64,000 nt of DNA from Gilliamella apis. GTDB taxonomy: Bacteria; Pseudomonadota; Gammaproteobacteria; Enterobacterales; Orbaceae. Shown here in pieces: positions 9,484 through 19,410 of the stretch (its first letter is position 1; every line of letters starts with the position of its first letter). Location of the stretch: assembly GCF_030758615.1 (NCBI RefSeq), contig NZ_CP132381.1:2542001-2606000 (forward strand), in the 5' to 3' direction. The notes beneath the pieces were generated by a model. That model did not search any database. It saw only the letters and a program-made list of their open reading frames with translations, and was not told the origin of the DNA. Both the position numbers and the translations under genes were made by a program.

Positions 9484-9975
9484 TTATTGTTCTATTTTGT
9501 TTAAATTATATTCACCTGATTTGCCACCAACTTTATTTAATAATTTAACTTGATTGATAATCATATCTTTCTGACTAGCTTTGCACATATCATATATAGT
9601 TAATGCAGCTACAGAAACAGCAACTAACGCTTCCATTTCCACGCCTGTTTGACCTGTTACCTTACAGATTGATTCAATTTTTACACTATGATTTTCAAAT
9701 AGAGGTTCAATGTTAACCTCAATTTTACTAAGTAGTAATGGATGACAAAGTGGTATTAACTCCCAAGTCCGTTTTGCAGCTTGAATTCCGGCAATTCGAG
9801 CTGTCGCAAACACATCACCTTTATGATGTTTTCCTTCAATAATCATATTAAATGTTTCTGCATTCATTAATACTATTGATTCAGCCCTAGCCTCTCGATG
9901 GGTTATCTGTTTTTCTGAAACATCCACCATATGAGCATCACCACGTTGATTAATATGTGAAAATGACGCTGACAT
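9484..9975 (-). CDS. moaC: Cyclic pyranopterin monophosphate synthase MoaC
   Basis: Converts 3',8-cyclo-GTP to cyclic pyranopterin monophosphate, the second step of molybdenum cofactor synthesis. 163 residues, the usual length. Motifs are [18 protein letters not shown] at the N-terminus, [19 protein letters not shown], the active-site [13 protein letters not shown] and [21 protein letters not shown], then KSGEYN near the end. It is the first gene of moaC-moaD-moaE. moaA and moaB, which precede moaC in E. coli, are not here; the next gene upstream is divergent priA. MoaA must be encoded elsewhere if the pathway works. Confidence 0.96.
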   Translation of the reverse strand: MSASFSHINQRGDAHMVDVSEKQITHREARAESIVLMNAETFNMIIEGKHHKGDVFATARIAGIQAAKRTWELIPLCHPLLLSKIEVNIEPLFENHSVKIESICKVTGQTGVEMEALVAVSVAALTIYDMCKASQKDMIINQVKLLNKVGGKSGEYNLNKIEQ

Positions 9976-10163
9976 TTTTAAACACCCTTAAACATTATAT
10001 TTTAATTTATCACTCAAGATAACAAATTTTGTTTATTGATACTACTAGCGTCTACATAAAGTTTTGAATATTTAATTTTGAAATAATTAATCTGCGTAAT
10101 TTTTGCGAGTTAAATAAAATCTGCGTACAATAGCAATTTTTATAACTGTAATAGTGATTGTTA

Positions 10164-12332
10164 ATGCTGATAGCCCATGTAGCCTTACCAGTGCCTCTCT
10201 ATCAACTGTTTGATTACACACTTACTACGCAAGCTGAAATTGGTATGCGAGTTAAAGTGCCATTTGGTAAACGAGAAATGATTGGAATCATCGTTAAGAT
10301 TGATCAGCAAACAACTTTTGATATCGAAAATTTAAAACCTATTATAGAAATTATTGATACAAAAAACCTCTTTCCTCAACCAGTTTGGCAATTATTAAAT
10401 TGGGCAACCAGTTATTATCACTTCCCTATTGGTGAAGTAATATTTCATGCTATGCCGATCCTATTAAGACAAGGTCGCCCAGCTATCAAAGATGGCATAA
10501 AACATTGGCAATTAACACCAAAAGGGCAACAAATTGATTTAAACCTACTATCACGAACACCAAAACAGAAATTATTAATATCTTCACTCAGAAACAACTG
10601 TTTGAATGAAAGTGAATTTAATTCTAATATCTATCAAGAATTACAGAAAAAACAACTTATTGAGATTGTTTATCGTCAACCTGATAAAATTTGTTGGCAT
10701 ACAAATTATTCAACCAACAAAGCAACTATCCAATTAAATCATGAACAATTAAATGCAATCACAACTATTAATAAACAAAACAAACAATTTGGTGTATTTT
10801 TGCTTGATGGTATAACAGGTTCTGGTAAGACGGAAGTTTATCTAAATATCATTTCTGATGTTTTAGCGCAAGGGAAACAAGCTTTAGTATTAGTACCTGA
10901 AATTGGTTTAACACCACAAACTATCAAACGTTTTAAACAACGTTTTAATGCACCAATTGATATTTTACATTCAAACCTTACCGATAAGGAACGTTTTGAA
11001 GTTTGGTTAAGAAGTAAAGCTGGTGACAATGCTATCGTCGTAGGTACACGATCAGCACTTTTTACTCCATTTCAAGATTTAGGTATCATTATTATTGATG
11101 AAGAACATGATAGTTCCTACAAACAACAAGAAGGCTGGCGTTACAATGCCAGAGATTTAGCAATTATCCGAGCTAAAATTGAAAATATACCTATAGTTTT
11201 AGGTTCGGCGACCCCTTCTCTTGAAACCATTAATAATGCCCAAAGCCATAAGTATCAGCAAATTAAGCTTACACAACGGGCTGGCAATGCCAGATTAGCC
11301 AAACAATCTATTTTAGATATTCGTGGCATGGTTCTGGCTTCTGGACTTTCCCAGCCATTAATTGCCCAGATAAAAGAACATTTAGATAATAATAATCAAG
11401 TTATGTTGTTTCTTAATCGTAGGGGATTTGCGCCATTAATCATTTGTCATGATTGCGGTTGGATTGCCGAGTGCCCACGCTGTGATCGACCTTATACCTT
11501 TCATAAAAAACAAAATAGACTAATTTGTCATTATTGTGATACACCTAGAGACATTCCCCAACAATGTCCTAAATGTGGTTCAACGCAATTATTACCTATT
11601 GGATTTGGAACAGAACAACTTGAAAAACAACTCAATATATTATTTCCGAATATAAAAATCACTCGTATTGATCGCGATACAATAACCAAAAAAGAGGCAT
11701 TAAACACTTATTTACATGACATCCAAGAAGGCGGTGCTCATATTTTAGTTGGTACGCAAATTCTGGCTAAAGGACATCATTTTCCCGATGTTACATTAGT
11801 TGGAATAGTGGATGTTGATGGAGCTCTATTTTCAAGTGATTTTAGAGCCACAGAAAGATTTGCACAAATATATACCCAGGTGTCAGGACGAGCAGGTCGG
11901 GAAGCAAAAGCTGGTGAGGTTATTCTACAAACCTATCATCCAGAACATCCATTATTGAATATATTACTAACTCAAGGTTATCAAGCATTTGCCAAACAAA
12001 CCTTACAAGAACGCAAGCAAACATTATTACCTCCATTTAGCTATCAAGTGTTAATTCGTGCCGCTGATCGTAATAACCAGCAAGCACCAAAATTTTTACA
12101 GCGTATTCATGATTGGCTAAAAGCGAATTATGATCAAAATTTATGGCAACTTGGCCCTATGCCTGCAAGCCAACCGAAAAAAGCGGGCTATAATCGTTGG
12201 CAATTACTCTTGCAACATAGCAACCGACAATTATTACAGCAAATATTAGATAATCTTCTTATGAATATCACTCAGTGGAACGAAGCATCAAAAGTAAGAT
12301 GGAATATTGATGTTGATCCAATTGATAATTAA
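10164..12332 (+). CDS. priA: Primosomal replication-restart helicase PriA
   Basis: Superfamily 2 DNA helicase (3' to 5') that recognises stalled forks and D-loops and reloads DnaB. About 722 residues; E. coli has 732. The start is the ATG giving MLIAHVALPVPLYQLFDYTL; a TTG two codons upstream is possible. The order is an N-terminal 3'-DNA-binding domain, Walker A GITGSGKTEVY, motif II IIDEEHDSSYKQQEGWRYNA, and GSATPSLET. A zinc-binding insert with eight cysteines follows (CHDCG, CPRC, CHYC, CPKCG), then GTEQLEKQL, ILVGTQILAKGHHFP and QVSGRAGRE. All key motifs are intact. It is transcribed divergently from moaC. Confidence 0.97.
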   Translation: MLIAHVALPVPLYQLFDYTLTTQAEIGMRVKVPFGKREMIGIIVKIDQQTTFDIENLKPIIEIIDTKNLFPQPVWQLLNWATSYYHFPIGEVIFHAMPILLRQGRPAIKDGIKHWQLTPKGQQIDLNLLSRTPKQKLLISSLRNNCLNESEFNSNIYQELQKKQLIEIVYRQPDKICWHTNYSTNKATIQLNHEQLNAITTINKQNKQFGVFLLDGITGSGKTEVYLNIISDVLAQGKQALVLVPEIGLTPQTIKRFKQRFNAPIDILHSNLTDKERFEVWLRSKAGDNAIVVGTRSALFTPFQDLGIIIIDEEHDSSYKQQEGWRYNARDLAIIRAKIENIPIVLGSATPSLETINNAQSHKYQQIKLTQRAGNARLAKQSILDIRGMVLASGLSQPLIAQIKEHLDNNNQVMLFLNRRGFAPLIICHDCGWIAECPRCDRPYTFHKKQNRLICHYCDTPRDIPQQCPKCGSTQLLPIGFGTEQLEKQLNILFPNIKITRIDRDTITKKEALNTYLHDIQEGGAHILVGTQILAKGHHFPDVTLVGIVDVDGALFSSDFRATERFAQIYTQVSGRAGREAKAGEVILQTYHPEHPLLNILLTQGYQAFAKQTLQERKQTLLPPFSYQVLIRAADRNNQQAPKFLQRIHDWLKANYDQNLWQLGPMPASQPKKAGYNRWQLLLQHSNRQLLQQILDNLLMNITQWNEASKVRWNIDVDPIDN

Positions 12333-12336
12333 ATAA

Positions 12337-12365
12337 CTCTTCCAACAGGCAATTTGTTGGAAGAG
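12337..12365. terminator. Hairpin between convergent priA and ybaV
   Basis: A perfect 11-bp stem (12337-12347 with 12355-12365) and a 7-base loop lies immediately after the priA stop and 7 bp from the ybaV stop. The U-tract is weak on both strands, but position and perfect pairing support a shared terminator. Confidence 0.7.
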
Positions 12366-12372
12366 ACTAAAT

Positions 12373-12675
12373 TTATAATGTAATTTTTCCTATATTTTTA
12401 TCAAGTGTTGCTTGACCAATACCTGAAACCTCTTTTAACTGCTCTATAGAAATAAAAGGACCAAATTTTTCTCGATATTCAATAATCTTCTGAGCTTTAC
12501 TCATACCAATACCAACTAACTCTTTAGTTAATTCTTCAGCTGTTGCCGTGTTAATATTAACTTGAGCAACTTGTTTTTCTACCGCTGTAGTAGTTTCTGA
12601 TTTTGATTCTGCAAAACAGATAGTTGGAAAAAAGATGCTTGAGAATAAAAAACATAATATTGTAAAAATTTTCAT
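12373..12675 (-). CDS. ybaV: ComEA-family helix-hairpin-helix periplasmic DNA-binding protein (YbaV-like)
   Basis: About 100 residues from the ATG giving MKIFTILCFLFSSIFFP, an ordinary signal peptide ending CFA-ES; an in-frame ATG nine codons upstream is less likely. After a short polar linker comes a tandem helix-hairpin-helix domain: QVNINTATAEELTKELVGIG and KAQKIIEYREKFGPF, then IEQLKEVSGIGQATLDKN. Periplasmic ComEA proteins bind incoming DNA during natural transformation; the enteric YbaV form is less studied. In E. coli ybaV also follows ppiD, so context supports orthology. Whether it acts in DNA uptake here is not shown. Confidence 0.85.
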   Translation of the reverse strand: MKIFTILCFLFSSIFFPTICFAESKSETTTAVEKQVAQVNINTATAEELTKELVGIGMSKAQKIIEYREKFGPFISIEQLKEVSGIGQATLDKNIGKITL

Positions 12676-12768
12676 TTGATTAACTCCAAAATAATTATGC
12701 AACTAAACTTGCAAGTTAACTATCTCACTAAGTTAATAAAATGAATTTTACTTATAATAGAAATGCGA

Positions 12769-12788
12769 AAAGCCACCTAAGTGGCTTT
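12769..12788. terminator. Hairpin between ppiD and ybaV
   Basis: A perfect 8-bp stem (12769-12776 with 12781-12788), 4-base loop, GC core AGCCAC and T-rich flanks lie after the ppiD stop. Probably the ppiD terminator, leaving ybaV with its own promoter. Confidence 0.65.
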
Positions 12789-12827
12789 GCTTTAATTACA
12801 GCTAATAGAAATTTATTTCGATCTCAA

Positions 12828-14696
12828 TCACATATTAGCATCAGGCATTATTTCAATTTTTGATTTAGAACGAATATCATCGCGAAGATAATAATAAGTA
12901 TCAGCAGCAAATAATGGTAATAATTCTGATGAAATATCTTGATACTCAGTTGGAGTATTTACTTTAGTTAATGCAACAATATAAGCTGTATTATTTTCTA
13001 ATAGTTTTGCTCCATAAACCATAGATTTAACACCTTTAATCGGTTGCTCTAAATTAAATACCATATCGACAACTTGTTTATCTAAATCGGTTGAGTCTCT
13101 TTTTAACTCATACCTTTGACTTAATCGAATTTTATCTGATTTGCCAGTAGTATTTAATTCAGTTAATAGATTTTCAACATTAGATTTAAAACGATTATCG
13201 GATATATCTTTAGTTAACTGTTGTTTAATGCTATCTTTAACTTCATCAAACGGCGCTATCCCTTCAGGACGATTATCAATAACTTGAATAACAAAATCAT
13301 AACTACCATGTTTTCTTTCAATTGGAATTAAGTCAGATATTTTATGAGTTAACTGACCATCAGCTATCATTTCTTCACTAAAGACTAAATCGCTTATTTC
13401 AGGATGGTTCATGATTGAAAAAGGATCTTGATAAGTTGTCCAACCAGTAGTATTAACAGTAAGTCCTGTTTTCTCGGCTAATTCTTCAAGAGATTTCGGT
13501 GATTCACTTAATGCAACTTTAATTTTATCTTCAATTGCATTAAATTCATTTTGTATTTTTTGATTAGCTATATTTGCTTCAATCCTATCTCTGACTAAAT
13601 TAAAAGCCATGCTTTGCGCTGGTTTCTCACCATCTAACTTTATTATCGCAAATCCATCATCTGTAGGTATTGGTGTTGAAATTTGGTTAATTTTTTTTAA
13701 TTTTGCTTTTTTAAATAACTCAGGTAAAGAATTATCTTCAGAAAACCAACCTAATGAACCATTTTTACCATAAGGTGAAATATCATTATTTGCATTAAGC
13801 ATTTGTGCAATTTGTTCAAAATTAGCACCTGTAGCTAATTCTTTAGTAATTTTATAAGCTTGTGCTTTATCTGTTACAAAAATGACGCTAAAAGCTTTTT
13901 GTGCAGGATAACTATAGTCACGGATATTCTTATTATATTCCGCTTTAATTTCATCTTCATTGACTTTAACTGCTCTAGCTATAAGGTCTTTAGAATTATA
14001 AATATATTTAATTTTTACACGTTCTTTCTTGTGAAAATTATTTTTGTGCTCATCATAATATTTTTGTTCATCAGCTTCAGAAATATTTATATCTTTATTA
14101 TCATCGATTGATGAATCAATTACCGTCGCATAAACATTTCTCGTTTGATTTTTTAATAATCCAATTTCGGAATCAGATGGTAAAACAAAACTCGATTGAA
14201 CTAAAGCATCAATAACTTGTTGTTGTTGTAATGATGTTTTCAATATTTCGGCATAACTATCAGGAGTGAAACCATTTTCAGCTAGTAAATCTAAATAGTT
14301 CTGATTATCAAATTTACCGTCTATAAAGAAAACTCTTTGTTGTTTAATATAGTTTTTTATATTCTCGTTACTGATAGCAGTATTAATGTTGTGAGCAAAC
14401 TGATAAGCTAAATAATTATCTATTTGCTGAGATAAAATATTTCGACGCAACATTTTGATAAGAGAAGCATCGCCAGAAGCGTTTGCAATCGCCTGTTTTG
14501 CTTGCTCTTCAAATCCTGCTCGGCTGATACCTTCACCATCAACTTTAGCAATGTATAACTGCTCATCATTGGCGCTATTACTACTACCACCAAAACCAAA
14601 AAATCCAACGCCGGTAAAAATAAAACATAAAATAATGATTGCAAAGATTATTTTAACAACAACACTATTTGCTGCTGTTCTAATTGTTTCCATCAT
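12828..14696 (-). CDS. ppiD: Periplasmic folding chaperone PpiD (SurA-like, membrane-anchored)
   Basis: 622-residue inner-membrane-anchored periplasmic chaperone that sits by the Sec translocon and meets proteins as they emerge. The N-terminal METIRTAANSVVVKIIFAI and following hydrophobic helix (about residues 15-35) match E. coli PpiD. A SurA_N-like chaperone region follows, then a parvulin-like domain around residues 265-360 (GSLGWFSEDNSLPELF), then a C-terminal chaperone lobe. The parvulin domain of PpiD is usually inactive as an isomerase. It lies between lon and ybaV; hupB, usually between lon and ppiD, is missing. Confidence 0.93.
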   Translation of the reverse strand: MMETIRTAANSVVVKIIFAIIILCFIFTGVGFFGFGGSSNSANDEQLYIAKVDGEGISRAGFEEQAKQAIANASGDASLIKMLRRNILSQQIDNYLAYQFAHNINTAISNENIKNYIKQQRVFFIDGKFDNQNYLDLLAENGFTPDSYAEILKTSLQQQQVIDALVQSSFVLPSDSEIGLLKNQTRNVYATVIDSSIDDNKDINISEADEQKYYDEHKNNFHKKERVKIKYIYNSKDLIARAVKVNEDEIKAEYNKNIRDYSYPAQKAFSVIFVTDKAQAYKITKELATGANFEQIAQMLNANNDISPYGKNGSLGWFSEDNSLPELFKKAKLKKINQISTPIPTDDGFAIIKLDGEKPAQSMAFNLVRDRIEANIANQKIQNEFNAIEDKIKVALSESPKSLEELAEKTGLTVNTTGWTTYQDPFSIMNHPEISDLVFSEEMIADGQLTHKISDLIPIERKHGSYDFVIQVIDNRPEGIAPFDEVKDSIKQQLTKDISDNRFKSNVENLLTELNTTGKSDKIRLSQRYELKRDSTDLDKQVVDMVFNLEQPIKGVKSMVYGAKLLENNTAYIVALTKVNTPTEYQDISSELLPLFAADTYYYLRDDIRSKSKIEIMPDANM

Positions 14697-14785
14697 AACT
14701 GGCTATTCTCCATACACCTGAATTTGAATTTCGCAAGTATAGCATATTTGCTAAAATAGGCTATTATTCAATTAAAAGTCGATAA

Positions 14786-14812
14786 AAAAAGTCAACACAC
14801 GGTTGACTTTTT
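14786..14812 (-). terminator. Rho-independent terminator after lon
   Basis: An 11-bp stem (14786-14796 with 14802-14812), core GTCAAC, 5-base loop and flanking A and T runs lies 34 bp after the lon stop. The minus-strand transcript ends in a U-run. It separates lon from ppiD. Confidence 0.85.
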
Positions 14813-14845
14813 ATTCATCTCACTTCAGAAATTTAGCAAACACAT

Positions 14846-17257
14846 TTATACTTTTTTAGTAGTTCTACTAGATTTTGCGCTAGCTTTTTTGGTTTTCGCT
14901 TTTCCTGTTACAGGTTCAATACCAAATGGATTATTTTGTAAGGCAATAGTTAATACTTCATCAATCCATTTTACTGGTTTAATCTTAATTTCAGATTTCA
15001 CATTATCTGGAATATCTTCAAGATCTTTAACGTTATCAATAGGAATCAATGCTGTTTTAATACCACCTCTATGAGCGGCTAATAACTTTTCTTTTAATCC
15101 ACCAATTGGTAATACTTCACCTCGTAAAGTTATTTCACCGGTCATCGCGACATCAGAACGAACTGGATTACCGGTTAAAGTTGATACCAACGAGGTACAC
15201 ATCGCAATACCTGCACTTGGACCATCTTTAGGCGTAGCTCCATCAGGAACATGCACATGTATATCACGTTTTTCATAAAAATCGTTATTGATACCAAGTT
15301 TTTCTGCTCGCGAACGAACAACAGTCAGTGCAGTTTGAATCGATTCTTGCATTACATCACCAAGAGAGCCGGTATAAGTTAATTTCCCCTTCCCGACAAC
15401 ACTTACCGATTCTATTGTCAATAAATCGCCGCCGACTTCCGTCCATGCTAAACCAGTAACTTGACCAATTCGATTTTCACTTTCTGATTTGCCATAATCA
15501 AAACGTTGTACACCCAAAAAGTCTTTTAGATTGTCTTGATTAATATTCACTTTACGTAATTTACTATTTAAAGCTAATTGTTTAACCACTTTACGACAGA
15601 TTTTAGCTATTTCTCTTTCTAAACTTCGCACGCCAGCTTCACGAGTATAATAGCGAATAATACCAATAATAGCGGAGTCATCAATATCTATTTCTTTGGC
15701 TTTTAAACCACTGTTAGCAATCTGTTTAGATATTAAATGTTGTTTAGCTATATTTAGTTTTTCATCTTCAGTATAACCAGACAGTCGAATGACTTCCATT
15801 CTATCAAGTAATGGGGCTGGGATATTCATTGAATTAGCTGTTGCCACAAACATTACGTCAGATAAATCATAGTCTACTTCTAAATAATGATCATTAAATG
15901 CATTATTTTGTTCAGGATCAAGCACTTCAAGCAATGCAGAAGCTGGATCACCTCGCATATCAGAAGCCATTTTGTCAATTTCATCTAACAAAAATAGGGG
16001 ATTTTTAACCCCAACTTTAACCATACGTTGGATTAATTTACCCGGCATGGATCCGATATAAGTTCTTCTATGACCACGAATCTCTGCTTCATCACGAACA
16101 CCGCCTAGAGCCATACGCACATATTGTCGTCCAGTTGCTTTCGCAATAGATTGGCCTAATGACGTTTTACCGACACCAGGAGGGCCTACTAAGCACAAAA
16201 TTGGACCTTTTACTTTATTAACACGCCCCTGTACGGCTAAATATTCCAATATTCGATCTTTTACACGCTCAAGCCCATAATGATCTTTATCTAATACTTT
16301 TTGTGCTGCTTGGATATCTTTTTTTACTTTACTACGTTTATGCCAAGGCAACTGTAGCATCCAGTCGATATAACCTCTAACAACAGTCGCTTCAGCCGAC
16401 ATGGCCGGCATCATTTTAAGTTTATTCAGTTCTGATAGCGTTTTTTCCTTGGCCTCTTGAGACATTTTTGCCTTAGAAATTTTTAAATTTAACTCTTCAA
16501 ACTCATCAGGTTTATTATCTATATCACCTAACTCTTTATGGATTGCTTTAATTTGCTCATTCAGATAATACTCTTTTTGAGCCTTTTCCATTTGTTGCTT
16601 GACTCGTTGACGAATATTTTTTTCTACTTGTAACAAATCGATTTCAGCTTCCATTAATGAAATAAGTAATTCAAAACGTTTTTCTAAATCCGCCGTAACC
16701 AAAATATCTTGTTTTTGTTCAACTTTTATAAACAAGGTTGCGGCAATGGAATCAGCAAGTTGTGATGGTTCTTTTATAAGATGAATAGAATCAACAACTT
16801 CTTGTGTTACTTTTTTATTAAGTTTGGCATAATCATCAAAGTTTGACAGTAGTACCCTTGTCATTGCTTGATTGATCTTATCTGTTTTCTTCGACTCTTT
16901 TAATGGTTTGATATTGGCTATTAAAAAATCATCTTCTTTTCGTTCAACAATATCAACAATTTTAGCTCGAGTAACCCCTTCAACCAGTACTTTCACTGTA
17001 CCATCAGGTAATTGAAGTAACTGTAAGACATTAGCTACGGTACCTACTTCATATAAATCTTCAACATTTGGTTCATCTTGGGAAGGATGCTTTTGCGTAA
17101 CAAGGAAAACTTGCTTATCCATTTCCATTGCACTTTCTAAGCAACGAATTGATTTATTTCGACCAACAAAGAGAGGAATCACCATATGAGGAAATACAAC
17201 AACATCACGTAATGGTAAAATAGGCATAATCATTTGTTTAGTTTGTTTTGTCTTCAT
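14846..17257 (-). CDS. lon: ATP-dependent Lon protease
   Basis: Cytoplasmic homohexameric AAA+ serine protease that degrades misfolded proteins and regulators. About 803 residues from the ATG giving MKTKQTKQMIMPILPLRDVV; an ATG seven codons upstream is less well placed relative to the purine-rich GAGAGAA. It has an N-terminal substrate domain (LPLRDVVVFPHMVIPLFVGR), Walker A GPPGVGKTSLGQS, Walker B PLFLLDEIDKM, and a protease domain with catalytic serine in KDGPSAGIAM and lysine in GLKEKLLAAHRGG. The C-terminus carries a Lys/Ser/Thr-rich tail (KAKTKKASAKSS). A sigma-32 type promoter lies about 40 bp upstream of the start codon. Confidence 0.98.
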   Translation of the reverse strand: MKTKQTKQMIMPILPLRDVVVFPHMVIPLFVGRNKSIRCLESAMEMDKQVFLVTQKHPSQDEPNVEDLYEVGTVANVLQLLQLPDGTVKVLVEGVTRAKIVDIVERKEDDFLIANIKPLKESKKTDKINQAMTRVLLSNFDDYAKLNKKVTQEVVDSIHLIKEPSQLADSIAATLFIKVEQKQDILVTADLEKRFELLISLMEAEIDLLQVEKNIRQRVKQQMEKAQKEYYLNEQIKAIHKELGDIDNKPDEFEELNLKISKAKMSQEAKEKTLSELNKLKMMPAMSAEATVVRGYIDWMLQLPWHKRSKVKKDIQAAQKVLDKDHYGLERVKDRILEYLAVQGRVNKVKGPILCLVGPPGVGKTSLGQSIAKATGRQYVRMALGGVRDEAEIRGHRRTYIGSMPGKLIQRMVKVGVKNPLFLLDEIDKMASDMRGDPASALLEVLDPEQNNAFNDHYLEVDYDLSDVMFVATANSMNIPAPLLDRMEVIRLSGYTEDEKLNIAKQHLISKQIANSGLKAKEIDIDDSAIIGIIRYYTREAGVRSLEREIAKICRKVVKQLALNSKLRKVNINQDNLKDFLGVQRFDYGKSESENRIGQVTGLAWTEVGGDLLTIESVSVVGKGKLTYTGSLGDVMQESIQTALTVVRSRAEKLGINNDFYEKRDIHVHVPDGATPKDGPSAGIAMCTSLVSTLTGNPVRSDVAMTGEITLRGEVLPIGGLKEKLLAAHRGGIKTALIPIDNVKDLEDIPDNVKSEIKIKPVKWIDEVLTIALQNNPFGIEPVTGKAKTKKASAKSSRTTKKV

Positions 17258-17293
17258 TTTATTCTCTCGGTAGTACAAACTTATCTGTCTTAT

Positions 17294-17319
17294 ATTGGGG
17301 CCATTTAAAGATATTCAAG
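17294..17319 (-). promoter_or_regulatory. Sigma-32 (RpoH) heat-shock promoter of lon
   Basis: Reading the minus strand, CTTGAA (17319-17314) is followed by 13 bases and then CCCCAAT (17300-17294). The known RpoH consensus is CTTGAAA, 13-14 bases, CCCCATNT. Spacing is ideal, the first six bases of the -35 box match, and the -10 box differs at one position. It lies 37 bp before the chosen lon ATG, where lon carries its heat-shock promoter in E. coli. Confidence 0.8.
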
Positions 17320-17337
17320 CTTTTCCTTTGACGTTTT

Positions 17338-17372
17338 AAATACGTAAGCACAACTAAAGCACCTACGTATTT
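17338..17372 (-). terminator. Weak hairpin after clpX
   Basis: A 9-bp AT-rich stem (17338-17346 with 17364-17372) with a 17-base loop lies in the clpX-lon gap, upstream of the lon promoter. It may end or slow transcription from clpX; the large loop and low GC make this uncertain. Confidence 0.4.
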
Positions 17373-17429
17373 TAGGCTGCTGAACATTAACTGTAACTAA
17401 TCTGCTTAAAAAATTTATTATTTTACCTA

Positions 17430-18695
17430 TTAAGCCGACAATTCTGCATTTTCACTATAAATTAATTTAGGTGATTGCAACTGATCAACCGTTTCTTTAT
17501 CAACAAGTACTTTTTTTACATTATCCATTGATGGTAAATCATACATTGTATCTAACAATATATTTTCCACAATTGAACGTAATCCTCTAGCACCTGTTTT
17601 ACGTTTCATCGCTTTTATGGCAATTGCCTCTAAAGCCTCTTTCGTGAACTCTAGTTCTACACCATCTAATTCCAATAATGCATTAAACTGTTTAGTTAAG
17701 GCATTTTTAGGCTCTGTCAATATATTGACTAAAGCATCTTTATCTAGTTCCGATAAAGTACCAATGACAGGTAGTCTACCAATAAATTCTGGAATTAAAC
17801 CGAATTTGACCAAATCTTCTGCCTCAATCTGAGCTAGTAATTCAGACTCTGTTGCTTTATTTTTGCTACTTTTTACATCTGCGCCAAAACCAATACCAGT
17901 ATTAGTAGAAACTCGATTTTCAATAACTTTATCTAAGCCACTAAACGCACCACCACAAATAAAAAGAATCTTCGAGGTATCAACTTGTAAAAATTCTTGT
18001 TGCGGATGCTTACGTCCACCTTTAGGAGGAACCGATGCCACTGTACCTTCAATTATTTTTAATAATGCTTGTTGTACCCCTTCACCTGATACATCTCGTG
18101 TGATAGATGGATTATCTGATTTTCTTGAGATTTTATCTATTTCATCAACATAGATAATTCCTCGTTGGGCCTTTTCTACATCATAATCACAACTTTGCAA
18201 TAATTTTTGAATAATATTTTCAACATCTTCGCCAACATAACCTGCTTCGGTTAAAGTTGTTGCGTCCGCCATAGCAAAAGGAACATCTAAAAAGCGCGCT
18301 AATGTTTCAGCTAATAGTGTTTTACCACTACCTGTTGGACCGATTAATAAAATATTACTTTTACCTAACTCTACATCACTACGAATAGAGTAACTACGCA
18401 AACGTTTATAATGATTATAAACAGCCACAGATAATACTTTCTTTGCTCGTTCTTGACCAATGACATATTCATCAAGATGATCACGTATTTCATGAGGAGT
18501 TGGCAATGGTTTACTTATGAATTCTTCATGAGATAAAAAATTTTTACTCTCTTCTTTTAAAATATCATTACACAAACCAATACATTCATTACAAATATAA
18601 ATAGATGATGGCCCAGCAATTAGTTTACGGACTTCATGCTCACTTTTGCCACAAAAAGTACAATAGAGTAATTTTTCTGAGTTTTCTTTATCCAC
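17430..18695 (-). CDS. clpX: ClpXP unfoldase subunit ClpX
   Basis: AAA+ hexameric unfoldase that delivers substrates to ClpP. About 421 residues. The chosen GTG start ([12 protein letters not shown]) has AGGTGG well spaced upstream; a GTG three codons earlier would overlap that ribosome site. An N-terminal four-cysteine zinc domain (CTFC and CNEC) is followed by Walker [13 protein letters not shown], Walker [11 protein letters not shown], the pore-loop GYVGEDVE and sensor region [11 protein letters not shown]. The ClpP-contacting IGF loop appears as [10 protein letters not shown]. It starts 20 bp after the clpP stop and is co-transcribed with it. Confidence 0.97.
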   Translation of the reverse strand: MDKENSEKLLYCTFCGKSEHEVRKLIAGPSSIYICNECIGLCNDILKEESKNFLSHEEFISKPLPTPHEIRDHLDEYVIGQERAKKVLSVAVYNHYKRLRSYSIRSDVELGKSNILLIGPTGSGKTLLAETLARFLDVPFAMADATTLTEAGYVGEDVENIIQKLLQSCDYDVEKAQRGIIYVDEIDKISRKSDNPSITRDVSGEGVQQALLKIIEGTVASVPPKGGRKHPQQEFLQVDTSKILFICGGAFSGLDKVIENRVSTNTGIGFGADVKSSKNKATESELLAQIEAEDLVKFGLIPEFIGRLPVIGTLSELDKDALVNILTEPKNALTKQFNALLELDGVELEFTKEALEAIAIKAMKRKTGARGLRSIVENILLDTMYDLPSMDNVKKVLVDKETVDQLQSPKLIYSENAELSA

Positions 18696-18715
18696 TTTTA
18701 CCACCTATTTAATAT

Positions 18716-19318
18716 TTAAGAACGCTTATTGTATATGGCATCAACTAATCCATATTCAACCGCTCTTTCAGCTGACATGAAATTATCTCGATCTGTATCT
18801 TTTTCAATCACACTTATATCCTGCCCTGTATGCATTGACAAGATATTATTTAATCGACTTTTAACTTGCAAAATTTCTTGAGCATGAATTTGAATATCGG
18901 ATGCTTGACCTTGAAAACCACCCAACGGTTGATGAATCATAACACGAGCATTCGGTAGACAGTAACGTTTACCTTTAGTTCCAGCTGTCAAAAGTAGAGA
19001 GCCCATTGAGCATGCTTGTCCTAAACAGATAGTACTAACATCTGGTTTAATAAACTGCATCGTGTCATATATAGCCATACCAGCAGTTACAACTCCACCA
19101 GGAGAGTTAATATATAAATGAATATCTTTTTCAGGATTTTCTGCTTCAAGAAAAAGCATTTGAGCTATTATTAGATTCGCCATATTATCTTCGACTTGTC
19201 CAGTCAAAAATATAATTCTTTCTTTTAATAGTCGTGAGTAAATGTCATAAGCTCTTTCTCCTCGAGAGCTTTGCTCAACAACCATTGGAATCACACTCAT
19301 GCATGGTTCTAAAGGCAT
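18716..19318 (-). CDS. clpP: ATP-dependent Clp protease proteolytic subunit ClpP
   Basis: Tetradecameric serine protease chamber working with ClpX and ClpA. About 200 residues from the second ATG ([18 protein letters not shown]). AGGAG abuts the ATG six bases upstream, so the second ATG is the better start. The catalytic triad is intact: serine in [11 protein letters not shown], histidine in VMIHQPLGG, aspartate in ERDTDRD-type context ([11 protein letters not shown]). Similarity to E. coli is very high from [20 protein letters not shown] onward. Two changes around the serine (Cys and Ser in place of the usual Ala) are conservative. clpX follows. Confidence 0.97.
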   Translation of the reverse strand: MPLEPCMSVIPMVVEQSSRGERAYDIYSRLLKERIIFLTGQVEDNMANLIIAQMLFLEAENPEKDIHLYINSPGGVVTAGMAIYDTMQFIKPDVSTICLGQACSMGSLLLTAGTKGKRYCLPNARVMIHQPLGGFQGQASDIQIHAQEILQVKSRLNNILSMHTGQDISVIEKDTDRDNFMSAERAVEYGLVDAIYNKRS

Positions 19319-19342
19319 TTTCATCTCCTAATTAAACAAAAT

Positions 19343-19371
19343 AGCCCAAACAGTTAATCCTTATTTGGGCT
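19343..19371 (-). terminator. Hairpin between tig and clpP (terminator or attenuator)
   Basis: An 8-bp stem (19343-19350 with 19364-19371), sequence AGCCCAAA, with a 13-base loop, is followed on the minus-strand transcript by a U-rich run. It lies 25 bp before the clpP start, so it could partly uncouple clpPX from tig. Confidence 0.65.
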
Positions 19372-19410
19372 TTATAAAAAATTTTTTAATTAAATAAAAT
19401 AACAAATTGC

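Noticed and set aside
17863..18153. Open frame on the + strand opposite clpX (96 codons)
   Set aside because: Antisense shadow of the conserved AAA+ domain; no family similarity and no start signal.
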